Below the pieces are notes generated by a model that was not told the DNA's origin, ran no database searches, and saw only the letters and a list, made by a program, of their open reading frames with translations. The position numbers were made by a program, and so were the translations under genes. 10,239 nt of DNA from Bacteroidales bacterium (GTDB lineage: Bacteria; Bacteroidota; Bacteroidia; Bacteroidales; P3): positions 1 to 10,239 of the forward strand of contig JAGCLI010000025.1 of assembly GCA_017647065.1 (NCBI GenBank), read 5' to 3'. Positions 7,484-10,239 of the stretch are shown here, piece after piece. Every line of letters starts with the position of its first letter. The first letter of the stretch is position 1.

Positions 7484-8650
7484 TTATTTATTTTGTGTAT
7501 TCCTTATTAGTTTACCTATATTTATTGCCAAAGTCAAAAATATCATTTTAGCATTACCATTACGCATAATTTCAACCTCTGCCTTTTGCGTCAAATTGTA
7601 TATATTTAATAAATTTTTAGGTGTAATAAATTTTGAAAAATTAGTTTTAAAACCCTTTTCCTCTTCCGTAAAATTACAAAGATTATCTATTTTTAACTCT
7701 CCCTGCTGAAAACATTCTCTATACAATTCCAGAGAATAATTTAAATAAACCTTCAATTCCTCCCTTCCCATTTTACTAATTTGTTCCACCAATTTGTAGA
7801 TCTCATTCAAAGAACTATTATAATTAAATGCCAATCTATTAAATTGAATAAACAATTCCCTATACTCTTTTTTTTCATCAGAGTTATATGAGAGTGCTTT
7901 AATCAAATCACCCTGAGCGAACCTAACCATATCCCCAACATCATCATAATCCTTCTTCATAAAATAATCAGTTAAATCCTCATCTAAAATAGGGGAAAGT
8001 TTAATCAATTGAGTTCTTGAAAGAATAGTTGGAAGTAACAATTCACTATTTTCTGCAATCAAAAGAAAAAGAGTATTTTCATAAGGTTCTTCCAAAATTT
8101 TCAGTAACTTGTTTGCAGCATCTATTTGCAATTTATCAACACCCCAAACAATATTGACTTTATATTGCGATTCGTAAGTTTTAAGAGTTAAGTTTTTTAT
8201 AATCGTATTAGCATCTCTTACATTTATAGCACCTTGTTTATTATCTACCCCAAGTTCTTGATACCATGATTCTAAATCTACATAAGCATTTTTAGACAAA
8301 ACATAATTTCTAAAAACATCTAAGAAACTTGCGCTTTCATTACTTTTTTCCACAGCCTTAGTTGTTGTATTTGGAAAAGTAAAAAACAAATCAGGGTGAG
8401 AGAGTTTCTCATATTTTATGCAAGAAGGACACTTTCCACAAGAGTCTGCTTTCAATCCTTCTTTATTCACAGAGGAATAAATTTGCTTATCAGTACAGCA
8501 AACAAACTGAGCATAAGCCAAAGCAAGAGCAAATCCACCATAGCCCGCACTTCCTAAAAATAATTGTGCATGACTAACTCTATTGCTCAAAACAACATCT
8601 ATTAAAGTGTTGATTAAATTCCTTTGTCCTACTATTTGCTCAAATCGCAT
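7484..8650 (-). CDS. holB: DNA polymerase III subunit delta' (clamp-loader subunit)
   Basis: A 388-residue AAA+ family protein expected in the cytoplasmic clamp loader with DnaX and HolA, helping load the beta sliding clamp at primer junctions. The start MRFEQIVGQRNLINTLIDVV and SHAQLFLG are typical. The P-loop position reads GSAGYGG (33-39) with no Lys-Thr/Ser, so ATP binding is not expected; delta' is normally the non-ATPase stator. A zinc-binding set is visible as Cys52 (or 51) and Cys71/74/77 in CGKCPSC. The Walker-B position reads NIVWGVDKLQ without the acidic DE pair, followed by AANKLLKILEEP (178-189). The arginine-finger motif, usually SRC, reads SRTQ (211-214). The C-terminal third (about 240-388) is helical and poorly conserved. 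It is the first gene of the unit, preceded by its own promoter. Confidence 0.93.
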   Translation of the reverse strand: MRFEQIVGQRNLINTLIDVVLSNRVSHAQLFLGSAGYGGFALALAYAQFVCCTDKQIYSSVNKEGLKADSCGKCPSCIKYEKLSHPDLFFTFPNTTTKAVEKSNESASFLDVFRNYVLSKNAYVDLESWYQELGVDNKQGAINVRDANTIIKNLTLKTYESQYKVNIVWGVDKLQIDAANKLLKILEEPYENTLFLLIAENSELLLPTILSRTQLIKLSPILDEDLTDYFMKKDYDDVGDMVRFAQGDLIKALSYNSDEKKEYRELFIQFNRLAFNYNSSLNEIYKLVEQISKMGREELKVYLNYSLELYRECFQQGELKIDNLCNFTEEEKGFKTNFSKFITPKNLLNIYNLTQKAEVEIMRNGNAKMIFLTLAINIGKLIRNTQNK

Positions 8651-8673
8651 AAAACAATAACTATTTTAATCTA

Positions 8674-8681
8674 CAAAAGTA
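8674..8681 (-). promoter_or_regulatory. Candidate -7 promoter element for the holB-ricT-gldH-mrcA unit
   Basis: On the minus strand TACTTTTG (8681-8674) matches the Bacteroidota -7 consensus TAnnTTTG exactly, 23 bases before the holB start codon. There is no good TTTG at the usual distance of 19-21 bases upstream; ATTG and TTTG copies lie only about 10 and 3 bases away. The -33 element is therefore weak or absent. The upstream unit is closed by a terminator, so holB needs its own promoter, and this is the best candidate in the gap 8651-8713. Confidence 0.5.
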
Positions 8682-8713
8682 CGACAAATTCCAATAAAAA
8701 GACACTTTTAAAC

Positions 8714-8750
8714 AAAAAAAAGCGAGTTTTATTCGAAAACAAAACTCGCT
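8714..8750 (-). terminator. Rho-independent terminator of the dehydrogenase-like / four-helix-bundle unit
   Basis: Reading the minus strand, AGCGAGTTTT (8750-8741) pairs perfectly with AAAACTCGCT (8730-8721) across a 10-base loop. The stem is followed by a run of T (positions 8721-8714 on this strand), the classic stem plus U-tract. It lies 21 bases after the stop codon of the four-helix-bundle gene and just upstream of the holB promoter. It separates the two transcription units. Confidence 0.9.
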
Positions 8751-8771
8751 AATGCCTTAATATTTTATTTT

Positions 8772-9269
8772 TTAATATTCAAAAGAGAAATTTTCTGACA
8801 TAAATTCATCATCTGTTTCAGGCTTTTGCACCTTTTCAACATTAGATGTTTTGTTTGCAACAGACTTTTGCAAAGAAGCAATCATTGCTCCTAACATTTT
8901 TGTCATTTCCATTAAAACTTCAACAGAAGCATCATTTTGTTCTTGTGAAAATACGCCTTTTTTATATGCAATTGCAGTATAGACTACACATTCTCTTATT
9001 GCAGCCTTAGCATCTTTCAAGAATTGAATCAATTGAGTTCTATGACGAGATGAGCCCTCTGCAATATTTAAAGAAACCTTGCTTGCAGAGTTTACCAAAG
9101 GTTTAAACACCAAATCTGCGTCCAATCCATTTAATTGACAATTTTGATTTAGCAACCAATTAACATAATCCAAAGATTTATGATAAACTCTTAAATCTTC
9201 AAATCTAAAAAAGCTGTTTGAGTTGATTTGTTTTTCCATAACAATATTTTTATTAGTTAAGACATTCAT
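8772..9269 (-). CDS. Four-helix-bundle protein (TIGR02436 / 'S23' family)
   Basis: A 165-residue protein whose core (about 22-137) matches the four-helix-bundle family once annotated as ribosomal protein S23. Visible motifs are FRFEDLRVYHKSLDYVNWLL (21-40, first helix) and LNIAEGSSRHRTQLIQFLKDA (67-87), carrying the family's IAEGS signature. Two more amphipathic helices follow (88-106 and about 110-137). Relatives occur as free genes and inside intervening sequences of 23S rRNA genes; the biochemical role is not established. An acidic tail of about 28 residues, ending ENFSFEY, extends beyond the usual length of roughly 120. A second start at Met11 (9239) would remove ten poorly conserved residues and is equally possible. 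It begins four bases after the dehydrogenase-like gene and ends before a terminator, so the two probably form an operon. Confidence 0.85.
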   Translation of the reverse strand: MNVLTNKNIVMEKQINSNSFFRFEDLRVYHKSLDYVNWLLNQNCQLNGLDADLVFKPLVNSASKVSLNIAEGSSRHRTQLIQFLKDAKAAIRECVVYTAIAYKKGVFSQEQNDASVEVLMEMTKMLGAMIASLQKSVANKTSNVEKVQKPETDDEFMSENFSFEY

Positions 9270-9273
9270 TTAA

Positions 9274-10239
9274 TTATTTAATTCCTGCAAAATACTTCAT
9301 AAACTGAACTCTTAGAAATGCAGAACTTTCATTATTCTTAGCAACTGCAAGTTTTCCTCTAAAATCATCTAAGCTTTCAAAATTATTCTTTTGCATCCAT
9401 TGTTTCAAAAAGGCTATTGATTCTTCTATAAACTCCGTTCCTTGTTCGTAAATAGCAGAAACAGTTTGCACAGTATTTGCACCGGCCAATAAAAGTTTTA
9501 TAACATCTTGAGGTTTATGCACACCGCCACCAGAAGTTATAGGACAATTTACCACATTTGCAAGAATAGCAGTCCATCTTATTGTTCTATGTAAATTACC
9601 TGGTGAAGAAAACACATTTGCAGGCTCAATTGTCATTGTATCTATATTGATATCTTGTTTAAAGAACTGATTAAAAATGTTCAAATTTTCTATTCCCATC
9701 CACGAAAGCTTTTGTGCAAATCTCGCAAGTGAAGAAAAATAAGAACATATCTTAACTGACACAGGTATTTTAACAGTTTTCTTTACGTCTTTTATAATTG
9801 TTTCATAGAATTTCTCAATTTTTTCTGTTGTCATATTAACATCCGATGGTAAAAGAAGGATATTTAACTCTATACCATCAGCTCCTGCTTGTTCTATACG
9901 ACTTGTAAGATTTATCCACTGAGATGGAGAAACACAATTAACACTTGCTATAATTGGAATTGAAACTGCTTCTTTTGCAGACTTTATTAAACTAATATAT
10001 TTTGCCAAAGACTGTTTCTCTGTGTGTGCTACAATATAATCATAAGTTTCATCAGCATATTCAAACGTATGAGACATAGATGCGTTGTTTGACATTTCTT
10101 GCAGAATCTGTTCTTCAAACACAGATTTCAAGATAACAGCACCTGCACCTGCTTGTTCTATTTTTTTTAAAGTATCTATATTGGAAGTTAATCCACAACT
10201 ACCAACTACGATTGGGCTTTTAATGTTTAAACCCATAAA
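9274..10239 (-). CDS. Dihydroorotate dehydrogenase-like flavoprotein (5' end outside window)
   Basis: A TIM-barrel, FMN-binding protein of the PyrD family. Counting from the visible ATG at 10236, recognisable sites are LKS (Lys37), ASVN (Asn100), GIELN (Asn125), VKI (Lys162), and the phosphate-binding SGGGVH (235-240) with AGANTVQ and SAIYEQG. In class 1A dihydroorotate dehydrogenases ELN is followed by SCPN, which holds the catalytic Cys; here the sequence is ELNILLLPSD, with no Cys or Ser at that place. This matches the group annotated as dihydroorotate dehydrogenase-like in Bacteroidota, so pyrimidine synthesis should not be assumed. The codon before the visible ATG is TTT (Phe) and the frame stays open to the edge. 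Relatives usually begin with a short extension ending in TTF before GL, so the true start is probably a few codons outside the window. The four-helix-bundle gene follows after four bases. Confidence 0.88.
   Translation of the reverse strand, partial: FMGLNIKSPIVVGSCGLTSNIDTLKKIEQAGAGAVILKSVFEEQILQEMSNNASMSHTFEYADETYDYIVAHTEKQSLAKYISLIKSAKEAVSIPIIASVNCVSPSQWINLTSRIEQAGADGIELNILLLPSDVNMTTEKIEKFYETIIKDVKKTVKIPVSVKICSYFSSLARFAQKLSWMGIENLNIFNQFFKQDINIDTMTIEPANVFSSPGNLHRTIRWTAILANVVNCPITSGGGVHKPQDVIKLLLAGANTVQTVSAIYEQGTEFIEESIAFLKQWMQKNNFESLDDFRGKLAVAKNNESSAFLRVQFMKYFAGIK

Noticed and set aside
7484..8650. holB as a broken gene because its P-loop lacks the Lys-Thr/Ser and its Walker-B acids
   Set aside because: Delta' subunits are commonly non-ATPase, and the frame is full length with the zinc cysteines and LLKILEEP intact, so degeneracy is normal for this subunit.

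Overview
The window reads as chromosomal DNA of a low-GC member of the Bacteroidota, most likely a Bacteroidales-type bacterium. Four things support this: a gldH lipoprotein gene; a TonB-dependent receptor with an N-terminal carboxypeptidase-D-like regulatory domain; an A/T-rich genome without Shine-Dalgarno sequences before the starts; and two close matches to the Bacteroidota -7 promoter element TAnnTTTG. All clear genes are housekeeping or envelope genes. I see no phage genes, transposase, CRISPR array, rRNA or tRNA, and no gene-free stretch longer than about 160 bases.

Layout. Positions 1-2133 (minus) hold a TonB-dependent outer-membrane receptor whose C-terminal barrel end lies outside the window. 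It has its own promoter in the divergent gap at 2134-2290. Positions 2291-3517 (plus) hold an exported serine hydrolase of the beta-lactamase / 6-aminohexanoate-dimer hydrolase type, the only plus-strand gene. It converges on the next block at a perfect 20-bp inverted repeat (3519-3563), which looks like a bidirectional terminator and contains the last seven sense codons of the penicillin-binding protein gene. Positions 3540-8650 (minus) form one probable operon, transcribed in the order holB (clamp-loader delta'), ricT (PSP1 family, two CX4CC motifs), gldH (lipoprotein), mrcA (class A penicillin-binding protein). A promoter is visible before holB. Positions 8772-10239 (minus) carry a dihydroorotate dehydrogenase-like gene, cut at the right edge, followed four bases later by a four-helix-bundle gene. 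That pair ends in a textbook intrinsic terminator at 8714-8750.

How the genes relate. The holB operon joins DNA replication, an RNA-processing / Fe-S regulatory protein, an envelope lipoprotein and peptidoglycan synthesis. The holB-ricT adjacency matches the holB-yaaT order of Bacillus subtilis, so it may be old. The receptor and serine hydrolase are envelope or periplasmic proteins with unknown substrates and separate promoters. The best-supported oddities are the terminator built into the mrcA coding end, the dehydrogenase-like protein that lacks the expected catalytic Cys/Ser, and the tight pairing of that protein with a four-helix-bundle protein. I found no convincing evidence of an undescribed defence or mobile system.
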